Below the pieces are notes generated by a model. That model was not told where the DNA came from. It made no database searches and saw nothing but the letters and a program-made list of their open reading frames with translations. Position numbers and translations under genes: made by a program. From positions 930,001 through 994,000 of the forward strand of contig VDMD01000001.1 of assembly GCA_007026445.1 (NCBI GenBank): a stretch of 64,000 bases of DNA. The letters run 5' to 3'. The DNA is from Schizophyllum amplum (Eukaryota > Basidiomycota > Agaricomycetes > Agaricales > Schizophyllaceae). Shown one piece after another: positions 46,491-58,640 of the stretch. Position 1 is the stretch's first letter, and each line of letters starts with the position of its first letter.

Positions 46491-47451
46491 CTGCAAAAGA
46501 CCATGCATTGAGTGGGGGGGCGACCTGATTAGGGGGAAGTCCACGAACGCGAACTCCAGTTCACGGCCTGCATTGCAATCGCCTTCTCGAGCGCGCTCGG
46601 CTCGGCGCGCGCCGACACCGCCGCCACCGTCAAAAGCCGGTCCATAGGCCTTCAGCGGGTCGTCAGGAGCATCGCGCGCGCGCTGCAGAGTCGTGGGGGA
46701 AGCAAAGGTACTCGGCGCGCTCAGATGGACTGCGGCCGCGTGCCTTCTGACTGCACCTGCCACCGGGATTGTTAAACCGCCTCTGAATCCTGCGTCGATC
46801 AAGGATCCGCCGAGTCCGAGGGCCCTAAGTAGTGCACCCGACAAGTCGCACCGCCGCATCACTAGGTCAGTGATCATTCGTCGCTTTTGACGATCGCTGG
46901 GAAGCACTGGTGTATTGAGAAAGGCGGCGCCGTGTCCTTGACAGGTCGAATATACGGCAAGTTATGATGCGGTTCATGGTTCGCAGACGATTTTGCGTAC
47001 CTGTCTACATTTGGAACATAGAGCTGAGTCATTGTGCGCGAGCATTTGGAGGCCCACGATGAACGTTCTGAACAGCTGGACTAAGTAGGAGATGCAGCTG
47101 TGCAGGAGAGCAACAGGAGAGACAGGGAGAGACGCAGCGTCCGCAGCCACAAACATCAGTCAACTGCTCTTCAAGATCAGCGCACAGCTCATCCACTCGT
47201 CACAGTACCCTCAACAAGCATAAGAAAAGGTCTATACACATAATTTACACTTAGCAACAGACGTACAGAACTGATCATGAGCAAAGACGAGGGAGAACAT
47301 AGACCATAGAGAAGTTCGAAACCGAAAGCATTGCCTCAAAGCCCTCAACGTGTCAGCGTTGCGGAGACTAGGAAACTCAAAAAGGATAACGTAGACATGG
47401 ATCATAAATCGTGATATCGTCCGCTGACTCCCAAAGAGCCCCGACGACACC
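46491..47451. other. Intergenic; probably holds first exon of the DUF6533 gene
   Basis: A minus-strand frame at 46545-46907 is open but Ala/Arg/Gly-rich and does not look like a DUF6533 N-terminus. 46.9-47.45 kb includes the 3' flank of the Bud4-like gene. No other gene seen. Confidence 0.45.
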
Positions 47452-50400
47452 CTAGCGTGTCGAGCTCCCAGCAGCAGCCTTCTTCTGCTGCTCGTGCTGA
47501 CGCTGCCAGAGCACCTCCGCCCATAGAGGGTGCGGCGGTATGTGGCCGACGAGCGCACGGAGGACGTCCAGCCTGACTTCATATTAGCAAAGGTCGAGAA
47601 GGTTCGGCAAGGAGACACGCACCACTTGGCTTTCTCCTCGTCCGTGTCGGCAAAGAACAGGATCTCTTCGTTGTCCGGGAAGAGAAGACGGAAGGACCGC
47701 TCGACACCACACAGGCCGTCCATATCGTCAAGATACCGCGCTGTAGCGGCCGATACACCGGACGTTGGGCTGAGCGCCCTGCGGCGAGTCTCATCATCGT
47801 CCTGCACTCCTGTGGCCTTCTTGAGGTCGATTGTTGTAATCGCCCGCTTCGTAACGTCGTTGAACGCAACTAAAGACCCGCCAATAACCCTGAACTGACG
47901 CCGACGCCATGACTAGAACACACATCAGCAAACATTCCAAACATGGGAATTTTCACGTACTGTGCAATCGCCGCCATTCTGCGTCAATGTCCCCTCAAAG
48001 TAGGTGATCTTGTGCCAGTTCACATGCCTCAGGCCGCGATGGCACTCCTCCAAGCTTTGCGGCAGCTGATTCTGCGGGATCCCCGGCATCGGCGGCAGCC
48101 TGAACACCTTCAGTTGAATCTCTCCAACTTGCAAGTTCGAGAACTTGTTCCCGAGCTCGACGCGCTGGCCAATGAGCGGATAGGTAGTCTCAAACACCCG
48201 TGTATCGCACCGGGGCGCAATGTCCTTGAACGAGATGAAGGCACGCGCCATCGTCCCATCCGGCTTCAAGTAGCGCGCGAAATTCTCCACGAGTCGCGGC
48301 ATGGGCTGAGGAACGGGGGCCGGCGCGGGCTGGGAGACGTGCTTCTCCTTGTGCTTCTTGGGGGACGAGGAGAAGAACGCGCGCATGCCGCTCTTGGACG
48401 AAGTCTGCTGAACGACAGGCGGAGCTGCCGGTGGCGGGGGAGGTCTCTGTGGGACGAGGGCCTTGAACTCCGCGATAATGTGTGGATCCCGCCGAATCTT
48501 AAGCGTGAGAGTGAATTCGAGCTTGCTGTGTTCGATGCTATAACGAAGAGTCAGTCGGCTGCGACGCATTGTATTAGAGTGACTGACAGTTCGAACTCCT
48601 GCTCTATGCTACATGACCTGCCCATCTCCACCTCGGGCGTTGTCACAAAATGAATGCCGTTGTTCAATGTGCAGGTCATGATGGTCTTCTCCTTTGGTAA
48701 AGGTAGGTGTACACCTTTGATACCAATGACTACAGATGTCGTGTCAGCATCATCCAGACAAGCCGGCGGACAATAACATACCCTTGACGAAGACCTTGCC
48801 GTAAGATTTGCCAGACTTATCCTGCGCGCGGAGGTCTCGGATCTGCTTGGCGTACTCGTTCTACACGCTGGCATCAGGACTGTAAAGTGCACAGACACTG
48901 CACGACGTACCATGTCTGAAGGACGCCTAACAGGTCTCCACGCCTTGCCAACGTTGACATCCCCAGGGCCGGCCATATGGGATACCTTCTCCTCACCGGA
49001 AGAAGACGCGTAGATCGTCCCTTCGCGCTCGCGAATGAGGTACTTCTGCTCGAAACATCAGCCCGCGTTCCAATCGCCGTGAATAAGCTCATACGTACGC
49101 TCTTGCTCCCTCCCTCGAGCTTCTTCAACTCGCGCTCGATGCTGTCAGCGAGCATGCCATCGTTCTCAACGGCCGGTGGGACATCTAGTGGCTCGACATC
49201 CTGAAGCACGTCGCTGGTGCTCCTGCTACGTCTGCGGCTGCCGCGACCAGTATTGTGAGTCCTGGGCGGTAAGTCCAGATGCTCATCTGGATCAAGACCC
49301 TGCTCCATGCGCCTGGCTTCGCGCCGCTTCTCGATGATCAGCCGCTCCCGCGTGCGAATGTTGTCCTTCGGAGGTGGCGGTGGCGGCAGGCTATTCGTCG
49401 ACGCCCCGCTTGCGGTACGGGACAAGAAGGCGCCGTCCATCCCTAAAAGCGCGGATTCCGTAGCAGCGCGCTCAATGTGATGAGCCAGAGGCGGGTTCAT
49501 TGCTCGATGCGGCTCGTCGGTCTCTTCAGTGGTCATTGAGTTGTCAGCGTCGGTGTCCTCCGGCAAACCGCCACCAACGTCCTCCATGAGCCGGTCAAGG
49601 GCGCTGCGCATATCCATATCAACATCGACGGGCGCTACCTCCGTCCTGGTAGCCGAGTGAATGCTGACATCACACTCGGACCGGATGCTACTCGAGAGCA
49701 TGGACTCCGGCCTGCGCGGCGGTTCTAGAGAGCTCGTGTCGACGTCGATGTCCATGTCCATGTCGCCTAGCTGGAGGCGCCCCAGCCCAAACTTGCTACC
49801 AAAGTCGAGCTTCAGCTGGCGCCCGTCGTCCATCTTCTTCCGCATGCCGAGCTCCTCATCGGCCATTTCCTCCTCATGCGGCGGCTCCAGGATGACGGCG
49901 TTGCTCACGCTGAGACGCGTCTTCTGCACCGTCTCGATCGTCGAGGTCTCGGTGCTGAAATTCGTCAAGACTGAGAAGCGGTCGCGCTCCTTGTCCTCCT
50001 TGACACCCAGTGAGGTAGACGGCTGCTGAGGCTCCTCGACCACCGCGGGAGGGGATAGCGAAGGCGGTTGCTCCGGGAGTGGACTGTTGTCATGGGAAGA
50101 GGGCGTCTCGGGGAAAGGACTAGGACCACGGATCTGAGGAGGCTCGGGGAAAGGACTGCCTTGCCAGCTTCCTCCTTGCTGCGGGGCAGGGCTGCCATGT
50201 CGGCTGCCCGCGAGCTCTGGAACAGGACTGCCGTGTCGGCTGCCAGGAAATTGGGGTGCAGGGCTGCCCTGGGGGCTTCCGCTCGGGCTGGTTAATTGCC
50301 GCATAATCCTGCGCTGTATATCCTCGCGTGTGATACGAGGACGAGGACTGGCCCCCAAGACCGACTGGCTGCTGCTGGGCCTCTCGAGTAGATGATCGGA

Positions 50401-52447
50401 AGGCGCCACCGCCGAAGCAGACGGCGATTCCACCGAAGCAGACTGCGCCCTCACATGCTGCGGTGGAGACCTCGCGAAGGAGGCCGGCGATGCCCTGGGC
50501 GAGCTCGTGAAGTCCGTGAACGAGCTAGGAGGACCGGGCTGCGCGGGCAACGCACGGCTCGGTGTGGTCGGTCGGTCCTCGGTGACTATTGTACGATCCT
50601 CAGCCTGAGTCGCACCCTGACCAAGAAGTTAGCCACTACAACACTTGGACACCGCAAAACGTTCCATGCACGCACCATTTCGTCAACCTCAAGTTCCCGG
50701 TCCAGGCCGTCCAAGCTGATTTCGGAGTGGCCAATGCTGAGGTTGCTCGGGTCCATCGAGTTGTCCAAGTCCCTGGGTGCGGGTTCGTCCTGGAGGCGAG
50801 ACCGCGGCCTCTCTTCTTCCTCAAAGCGCGAGAACGATCCACCCTCCTCACGAGAGAAAGATCGCTCCCCTGACCTCCAAGAAACGTCCGCATCGTCATC
50901 TTGGTACCGAAGTCAGCTAGGCATCCGTACGCAATTCGACATCACTCACCTCGCGTCCTTGAGCCAAGAAATTGCGGGGGAGCCAGCGGCTGCTCAGCCT
51001 CGTCATCACTGTCTCCGCCGTATAGCAGATCCCTCCTACCCACCTTCGCAGGGGAGGGCGACGGTGGCAGCATAGAGACATCCTCGCTCATGCGCTGCTC
51101 CTCCTTCTCCTCTTCCCGAGCCGCCTGCACGCGCTCAACGTGTGTGGAGCGACCAAGAGGGGGCGACTGGGCATTCCGCAGGTTTGGCGTCTGCGGAGGC
51201 GTTGATGACGCCTGGGGAGGCACGCCGAACGTCGTCTCGGGCACGAATTGCGGAGGGGACGGTGGGGCGGGATGCGGCTGTTCGTGCTCCTGATGGTGAA
51301 ATTCGCCCGCGCGCTCAGCGTGGTGGGAGCGGCCGAAAGGTATTCCGTCTTCGGTCTGGAGGTCAGTTGGAATGTCGTGCCCGGGTCGCGGCGGTGTGGA
51401 CTGGTTGGCAATCTCGCCATCTTCAGATTCACCGAGGATCTCATCGACGAGACCGGTGATACTGGTGTCCGCTGTGAACGATGTGTTACCAGTGTCGGAC
51501 AAGTTAATGCTCTCGTAAGAAGCGTCTGCCTCGTGCGCCGACGGTGGCTGAACATGCTCCTGCTCGTCAATATTCATGGGCTCGTCGTCGTGACCGCCGC
51601 CGTAGAAGGGATCATCGTCTCCAGGTTCGTAACTCTCGTAGCCGGACTCGTCGTCGCTCTCAAACACGTCCCCGCCCATCTCGCCTTCGTCCCTATCGAA
51701 CTCGACGACATCACACGTGTTATGGAACGTGACCGTTTTCCTGCGCTCCCGCCTGCCGCTGACGCGCGGGCCATGCAGCCGCTTGGAGACGAGGGACGAA
51801 CGGATGGGAGAGGGGTTATGGCGGGGAGGTGGGTTGTCCTCGGATGCCGCCTCCTCCTTCGTGGAGGCGAGCATAGCACGCTTGTTCGGCGAGAGCGGGG
51901 GGCGAGGGATCGAGGACGGCGGCTGCTGCGGCGGGTCGCCAGGGCGGCGGAAGGGACTGTTCTTGACCGGCTCCTTCGTGGACAGGACTTGATACGTCTT
52001 GCTCTGCCTCCTCTCGCGCTTGAGCGCAAATGGACGCTCATTCTCCGTCTCCGCCTGCTCATGCATGGACTGTGGCCGTTGCCGCTTCTCCCCGGACACG
52101 CGGCGCGGCGACGACGGGAACTGGACGCCGGAGGACTTGGGGCTAGAAGAGGAGGAGAGATGGCTCTTGAAGGGCGACTTGGAGACGAGATTGTTGTTGC
52201 GGACATGCTTGAAGCTGTTGGACGAGCGGCGGGCTATGTCGGTTGGGAATCGGCGTCCGGGGTCGAGGCGCGGGGAGTCGCGCTTGGAGATGCGGAGGGG
52301 CGAAGTGACGCCATTAGACGAGCTGCTGCGACTGTGGACCGATGGGGGCGAGCTCCAGCCTGCGCCGGACTCGCGTAAGATGTTGGCCTTGACGGGGTCG
52401 GGGGACTGCGACAGCAGCCTCTCCTTCAAGTGCGACCCCTTCGACAT
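47452..52447 (-). CDS. Bud4/anillin-like septation protein with C-terminal PH domain
   Basis: Organises septins or bud-site and septum landmarks at the cell cortex in characterised fungal relatives. Exons (minus): 50950-52447, 50676-50899, 49099-50616, 48911-49045, 48782-48860, 48588-48729, 47961-48537, 47623-47912, 47452-47572; 4,584 nt, 1,527 residues, all phases match. I start at MSKGSHLKERLLSQ (52447); an upstream in-frame Met at 52468 is possible. The N-terminal about 1,000 residues are Ser/Pro/acidic and disordered, with tandem SRHGSP repeats. From about residue 1,080 the anillin-homology part appears (VIGIKGVHLPLPKEKTIMTC, LNNGIHFVTTPEVEMG, LEFTLTLKIRRDP, FARYLKPDGTMARAFISFKD, VGEIQLKVFRLPP). 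The PH domain follows (ITYFEGTLTQNGGD, SWRRRQFRVIGGSLVAF, then W in DEEKAKWLDVL). Confidence 0.88.
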
Positions 52448-53495
52448 GCCCCGCTCGACAAATATCAATGGAAAAAGTAAGAGCGAGAGCTAGAAGTGCA
52501 GCGCAATGCGAAAAACGAGGCCGGGGAACGCGTGAGATGATGGCGGGTGGCAAGTTGATGGCGCCAACATCAGCAACAATACATTCCGAGATAAACATGC
52601 CACAACACCACGCGTCTCCGTGTCATGTGATCGCGACCACAGACGCGTTCTCTGTTCCGTGCAGCCATCCCTGACGTCCACTGTCAATATCTACCATCGA
52701 CCTTGGCGAGCGCTCTACCCCGGCCACGAATCCCTCCGCATACCGCATCAACGCTATCACAGTTACTTCAATGTCTGACGCTCTCCCGATTGCGCCTCTC
52801 CGTCCCCCGCCCGACGCGGCCCGAGGCGCATGTACTTAGGCTATTGCGGGCTTTCGACAAGGAGAGCAACAACACATTCGGGCTCCTGGATAGGGCGGGT
52901 GCATTTGCCTTCGCCGATGACTCTAATCCGACACGCAGGTGCTAGCTTATGGCCATGTCCCGACAGCCTCCCCACACGTTGAAATCAACCCCGACGGCCT
53001 CAAGACCTTTCATCCCTCGCTTCACAATCAACTGACAGCTTGCACCATAGTATGGCATAAGCCGTCCTAAAACGCATGCATGATCGAGCCCGCAGCCTGC
53101 CCTGAGGATTCCTTCACTGCATTTTGTCGACAGCCTGCGCTGGCGCTGTACAACCTTGCTCGCGACTTGACTTTATGCTGCTGTACAATATTTGCGATGG
53201 CGTACAAAGCTTGTCTCGTGGACATTGCGATAGGCATAGCTGCTTCCGAAGCCATACAGTCTTTCGGCCTCACTCTCCGTCTCTCTATCGAATTATGTAT
53301 GTATGGACCCCGTAATATAGGTCCAAAGCCCACTTTTCTATGAAGCTGAACACCAAATTGTACCGTGAAGTGCAGATGGAAACACGAAAGAAGCTCGTGT
53401 CAAGGAGGCTTTCCGCCACAAATGCAGTGACAGCCGCCGGCTTCAGTTCCTCATCATCCTTTTCTTCGTACCTCATTCCTCTGCTCTTGACAACC
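52448..53495. other. Divergent intergenic region
   Basis: Between the starts of the Bud4-like gene and the halogenase. A short frame from ATG 52771 (MSDALPIAPLRPPPDAARGA) reaches a GTACTT donor-like site, but no acceptor exon could be placed. Otherwise no feature seen. Confidence 0.45.
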
Positions 53496-55773
53496 ATGAC
53501 TACGCTCCCTCCCAAGGTACGTGCTTGACCTCTGCTTCGACTCGCCAACCTACCCTCTCGCAGCACTCGCAAATCCTGGTCATCGGAGGCGCGTCCGTCT
53601 CCACTCTGCCCATCGTTGAACGAAGTGACAAACCAGACAACAGGAGGCCCGTCGGGGAGCTATGCTGCCTCAGTTCTAGCTCGAGAAGGGATGGACGTGA
53701 CTCTGCTCGAAGCTGCGCAATTTCCTAGGTGCGTTACATGTCAGACGGCCTCCATTTTAAGACTGACCGAAAGCTGCATGCATATAGGTACCATATCGGC
53801 GAAAGCCTCATCCCCTCCGCTCGACATTATTTGCGGTTCATCGACGCGGAAGAGAAACTAGTCCAGGCAGGCTTCAAGCACAAGGTGCGCTCAGGCTGCA
53901 TGTGATGGTGAGGTGGGCGTAAGCTGACCCAAAGCGAAGCCAGGCGCCGCTATCAAGTTCAATCAGCACAAGCGCGAAGGATGTATGCGTCTTCTTCGAT
54001 TTTCCCGTCACTGCGCCTCATATATGCGCATAGACACCGATTTTGTGGCCCTGGGGATTCATAACAGCTCGTGGAACGTCGTCAGTGCCACTTCCCAATC
54101 AAGCATGTAACCGCGACCTACTCAACCTCGTCATCCTGCAGATACGGTCGCAGTTCGATGATCTCCTGCTTCAGCACGCGCGCTCATGCGGTGTCGCTGT
54201 GCATGAGCGGACGAAGGTGGATGCCGTCCAGTTTGAAGTCAAAGATACCTGTCGTCCTGTCTCGGTGTCCTGGACGTCTATGGCGGCGGGCGGGGAAGGC
54301 ACTGCAGGCACAACGACGTTTGATTATCTCATCGACGCCTCCGGCCGCGCAGGTATCATGTCCACGAAGTATCTCAAGAACCGCCACTACAATGAGTCCC
54401 TCCGCAACATCGCCATCTGGGGCTACTGGCGAGACGCCGGAACGTATGGAGGGGGCACTAGCAGGGAAGGCTCGCCGTGGTTCGAGGCGCTGACAGGTAG
54501 GTCCGCTTGCCCACGTCCGACGGAACGCTCCTCTGATTCATACGATTATCTGTAGATGAGTCCGGCTGGGCTTGGTTCATACCCCTGCACGACGGCACCA
54601 CGTCTGTTGGTGTGGTCATGAACCAGAAGACGTTTGCGGAAGGGGCGCAGGAGGCGAGTCTGCCATCATCGCCCTTCACCCCTGCAGCGGCGCCGAACCC
54701 GCGCGGATCGATGATGACGGCGCGCTATCTGGCGGCGCTCGGCAACGCCCCAGGCGTCTTAGACCTCTTACTAGCACAAGGCAGCATGGTGGAGGACAGC
54801 GTCAAGAGCGCGTCTGACTACTCGTACAAGGCCACGGAGCATGCAGGCCCGCACTTCAGGCTGTCCGGCGACGCGGGAGGTGAGCGAGAATGCATGATCT
54901 GACCTCAGAGGAGTGTAGTGCTCACATGTTGTTATGTAGCATTTATCGATCCATGTTTCTCGAGCGGGATACATCTCGCGCTGACCTCCGCCATGTCGGC
55001 GGCGGCGAGCATATGCGCGGCCATTCGGGGCGACTGTTCGGAGGAGCGCGCTGGCAAGTGGCATACGGAGAGGGTGATGACGAGTTATACACGGTACGGC
55101 ATTCCCTTTCAGACTCGATGCTCGGGGGTGACTGAAGAAATATGCAGATTCCAACTTGTCGTTCTGAGCGCGTACAAGCAGTTCCGCAATCAAGCCGAGG
55201 ACGTCCTGTCGGACATCGACGAGGACAACTTCGATCGCGCGTTCGCCATGTTCCGCCCAGGTGCGTACGCTTGTGCTGTCCTGACATGCGTGGCATAGCC
55301 AATCTCATAACATCTTATAATCCACAGTTATACAAGGCGACGCCGACGTCGGCATCCGCCTCTCCGAGGACGAACTGCAGCAGTCACTCGACTTCTGCGC
55401 GCATCTGTTCAATCCAACGACGCCCGAGCAGCACGCGGCGCTGGCGCGTGGTGGCGAGATCGCGAGCGACCTGCTGGACGTCAATAAGCCTGTGGTCGGC
55501 CGCGCAGCCCTGGATGAGGCGCTGCATGTCAGCTCCTCCGGTTCTGCGCGTATCGACGAGCGAGGGCACGACGGAAGGGAACGGGGATACGAGGAGGAGG
55601 CGAAACTAGTGCTGGACAAAATCAATGCGCGGCGGGTCGTGCAGCCGGAGTACGCGATCAGCAATATGGAGCAGGAGGCGATTGGTGGGTATGCGGTGAG
55701 GCTGCAGAGAGGCAGTTTGGGCCTGGTGAAAGTCGAGGAGTTGGGGGAGTCAAGAGTTAAGGTTGGAGTCTGA
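53496..55773 (+). CDS. Flavin-dependent halogenase
   Basis: Uses FADH2, O2 and halide to halogenate an aromatic, often phenolic, substrate. Model of 11 exons, 569 residues: 53496-53516, 53564-53588, 53644-53728, 53788-53884, 53940-53982, 54034-54080, 54142-54496, 54556-54879, 54940-55093, 55148-55260, 55328-55773. Motifs: ILVIGG followed by [15 protein letters not shown] (FAD-binding GxGxxG), [40 protein letters not shown] (its Lys is the candidate catalytic residue), [10 protein letters not shown], and [18 protein letters not shown] carrying the halogenase WxWxIP motif. Intron 2 needs a GC donor to restore the dinucleotide-binding loop. The first two exons are 21 and 25 nt. No partner reductase or carrier-protein gene lies nearby, so a free substrate is likely; it is not predictable from sequence. 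No canonical biosynthetic cluster surrounds it. Confidence 0.9.
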
Positions 55774-56257
55774 TATTACCTGTCATACATCCTTGTACTC
55801 TAAGATATCTACACTAAATGTCGGAAAGCTGCCCGGGCCTTTCGGCCTAAGTAATCCCTGTTTGTTCGTGCTTATGCAGCCTGCTCCACAGTTGCCATTC
55901 ATCCGAATATGGTAACCTACACCTTTCCTTCTTCACACCTTGACCCTCGCACGAACCATCCACTATAAATAGTCTCCCGTAGCACTATATAAAGACCCTA
56001 AGCCTGAGCTCGAACCGGTTGCCTCGAAGCCTGTAGCTGAGATCTGTCTGGTACTAGTAAGGTACGATACATGAGTTGACGCCCCTTCAACCTTCTCACA
56101 GCGCTGCCTAGTGTAGCTGTCGGCTCTCCACAGACTGAACGCTCGAACTTGACATTGCACGGATCGCGATCATTGGCCCGGGGTGGTAGCTAGGGTAAGC
56201 TCCTTATGCGATGCAAGGGTGGCTTGTACTAATTGCTTTTGCCCAGGCGAAAACAAC
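55774..56257. other. Intergenic, upstream of F-box 1
   Basis: Includes a probable 5'-leader intron of F-box gene 1: GTAAGC at about 56193 to the TTTTGCCCAG ending at 56246, 11 nt before the ATG. F-box 2 has an equivalent acceptor-like TTATGTAG 8 nt before its ATG. Confidence 0.45.
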
Positions 56258-57892
56258 ATGCGCAGTCTGCCGTCCGAAATATGGTCCGCGATATTCTTCC
56301 TCGCTCTGCCGGATGACTGGGAAAAGTTATATCTCGGCACGCGACGGCTCAATCTCGCACAGGTCTGCCAACTCTGGCGTGCTGTAGCTTTCGGCACTCC
56401 TCGCCTATGGACACGTGTGCTGCTTGCAGACAAGACGTACCGCCACTTGCCGCAGGCAGTTCGCGCGGAGCTAGCCTTGAACGAGCTACAAAGGACAGCT
56501 CAAGTCCCTTTGCAGGTGGCCGCACGCAATCTCCGTTCCTATGATACGGCAGTCTGGCTCTATCTCTGTGCGAACTTTCATAGGTGGGAGCATGCATCGC
56601 TGGAGTTCGTGGACGATGATGTGTGCGCGCTGCTCTCCTGTCAACAATTCCCCATCCTGCGAACTCTCTGCATCAAGACGTTTCTTGTCAATGGCCTGCT
56701 ACAAGCCTTCCAGAACTCGCCCGCGCTATCGACAATCCAGATATACGATTACGATGAATACCCTCCGTACGAACTCAGCCTCAAGCTGCCCTCTTGCTGG
56801 GCACTTTCCTCGCTGGTTCTTGACATCGGCGACTATGTCGAGGACGCGCCCTCGATAGCGATCGTGCTGGATGCCGTGATATCGTGCAGCGGCACCCTCC
56901 GCATGTGTGATATCCGGACGATCTCCACGCGTGACCCACCGTCCGTCTCGACCATCACGCTCTTCCCGCACCTGGAGGAGGTCGGGCTGGAGGACGCAGG
57001 CGTGCTCTTCCTCGACTACATCTCCGCGCCGAATATCAGGTCTATCACGTTGAGGGGCAGCCGCGAGGAAGAGGTTGAGGAACGGCAGGCCCTCCACGTG
57101 CTCAGCAATTTCGCTTACAGGCGAAACGGCTGCCCGCGTCTGCAGTCCCTCGCTTTGTTGGACGTCGATAGACTCACGACAGAGAATGCTGTGGCATGCT
57201 TGCGACGCCTGCCGTCCCTTGAACATCTACATCTCGGCAAAGCCGCCTTCACGGAAAGGTGTGAGATACTTGACTATATACCCATATCTTTCGCCCAAGC
57301 GTTGATGCGCAACCCGGCTGCACCTGCATCACTGGAACTCTTGCCCCGCCTCGCCAGCTTGCATGTCCGTGTGGATAGCCCGCAGACTGAGAGCGCGTTT
57401 TTGGCTGCGGTAGATTCGAGGAGATCGCCCACGACTGGGGCCCGCCCAGAGCTTGCCTGCCTGACGGCATGTCTCATGGTGGTGGACAGGTCGTGGACCC
57501 TGGATGAGGAAGACGATGATATTGACACCGAGATGTCTGTTGCTCAACGAAACGATGGCATTTCGGAGTCAGAGAGCCACAGAATATGGGAGCTTACCGT
57601 GGATCAGACGTGCACCTTGAGGACGATGGAAAGCAAGACCTGGAGGATGGGGCAGATGGTCTGCAAATGTCGGGAAGGCCATAATGAGTCTTTGGTGAGT
57701 GACATGTGCGCTGAGTCATGCTCAGATTCGAACTTTGAAGCGTGTGCAAGTTGGCAACGAATGTGGGCCTCAAAGATACATAGACCAAGACTGACGCAGC
57801 TTTACAGATTCCACGAGTACGCTAGATTCTTGAAACTACAGACGAAACTACTATTCACTGCATCTCCGATTCGATTACACATTGCAGAATGA
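56258..57892 (+). CDS. F-box protein with leucine-rich region (paralogue 1, intact)
   Basis: Single-exon coding frame of 544 residues from ATG 56258. Residues 1-48 are an F-box (LPSEIWSAIFFLALPDDWEK, then LAQVCQLWRAVAFGTPRLW), which would recruit Skp1 of an SCF ubiquitin ligase. The rest is leucine-rich with repeated strand-helix patterns (FPHLEEVGLEDAGVLFLDYI, CPRLQSLALLDVDRL, LPSLEHLHLGKAAF, LLPRLASLHVRV). An acidic insertion lies near residue 410 and a Cys-containing block near 470 (MGQMVCKCREGH). The region after the F-box should bind the substrate, which is unknown. Head-to-tail with paralogue 2. I chose this ATG rather than the upstream frame start at 56183 because a good acceptor (TTTTGCCCAG) sits just before it and paralogue 2 begins at the same residue. 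Confidence 0.85.
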   Translation: MRSLPSEIWSAIFFLALPDDWEKLYLGTRRLNLAQVCQLWRAVAFGTPRLWTRVLLADKTYRHLPQAVRAELALNELQRTAQVPLQVAARNLRSYDTAVWLYLCANFHRWEHASLEFVDDDVCALLSCQQFPILRTLCIKTFLVNGLLQAFQNSPALSTIQIYDYDEYPPYELSLKLPSCWALSSLVLDIGDYVEDAPSIAIVLDAVISCSGTLRMCDIRTISTRDPPSVSTITLFPHLEEVGLEDAGVLFLDYISAPNIRSITLRGSREEEVEERQALHVLSNFAYRRNGCPRLQSLALLDVDRLTTENAVACLRRLPSLEHLHLGKAAFTERCEILDYIPISFAQALMRNPAAPASLELLPRLASLHVRVDSPQTESAFLAAVDSRRSPTTGARPELACLTACLMVVDRSWTLDEEDDDIDTEMSVAQRNDGISESESHRIWELTVDQTCTLRTMESKTWRMGQMVCKCREGHNESLVSDMCAESCSDSNFEACASWQRMWASKIHRPRLTQLYRFHEYARFLKLQTKLLFTASPIRLHIAE

Positions 57893-58640
57893 TACCACGG
57901 CCCTCAGTTTGGGCTTGGTGGCGGTTGGCGGTGGGACGCGCACCTTTGGACACTAAGACATGTAAAGGCTGTCATGCTGCACCCGGACTCTCTGGGTTCT
58001 GCCCGTTTGTTCGTCCCTGCGCGTCGACCATTCGATCATTCCAATCAAGTAATATACATAACCTCCTTACGTGCGCCAGTTTCCTTCTTTCAATGGGCCT
58101 TGCGGCACGAACCATTCTTGAGGATCCTAGGTCTGAGACCCAGGCTCCAATCGGAGCTGTGCGCGGCCACGCATAGGCTTCGATACATAAGCTAGAGTGG
58201 GATATCTATAACCTACTAGTTGCGCTTGCAGCGGCCCGTCTTTAGACCTTAGAGCCACAGCTTGCCACCCTCAGTGGCAACTCACAGCCACTCATACACT
58301 CGAACCTCTACGAACGTCGGCCGCTGGTGACTTTCTTGCACATATCGCCAGCACGGCGCGCACTGTGAGCTCTTTATCCCATGTACAATAGCCTCTGCAT
58401 GCTCACGCTTATGTAGGCCGAAGTATGCGCACCCTGTCACCCGAAATGTGGTCGTTGATCTTCTTCCTCGCTTTGCCGGATGACTGGGAAAAGCTCTGCC
58501 TCGGCTCGCGACGGCTCTATCTCGCACAGGTCTGCCATACCTGGCGCGTGATAGCTTTCAGTACTCCTGGGCTATGGAGTACTGTAGTCTTTGCAAAAGT
58601 TAATCACGACTTCCCGCAGCGGGCAGAATTAGCCATGGAC

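Noticed and set aside
51248..52378. Plus-strand 376-codon frame
   Set aside because: Antisense to exon 1 of the Bud4-like gene, which has closed splice phases and recognised domains.
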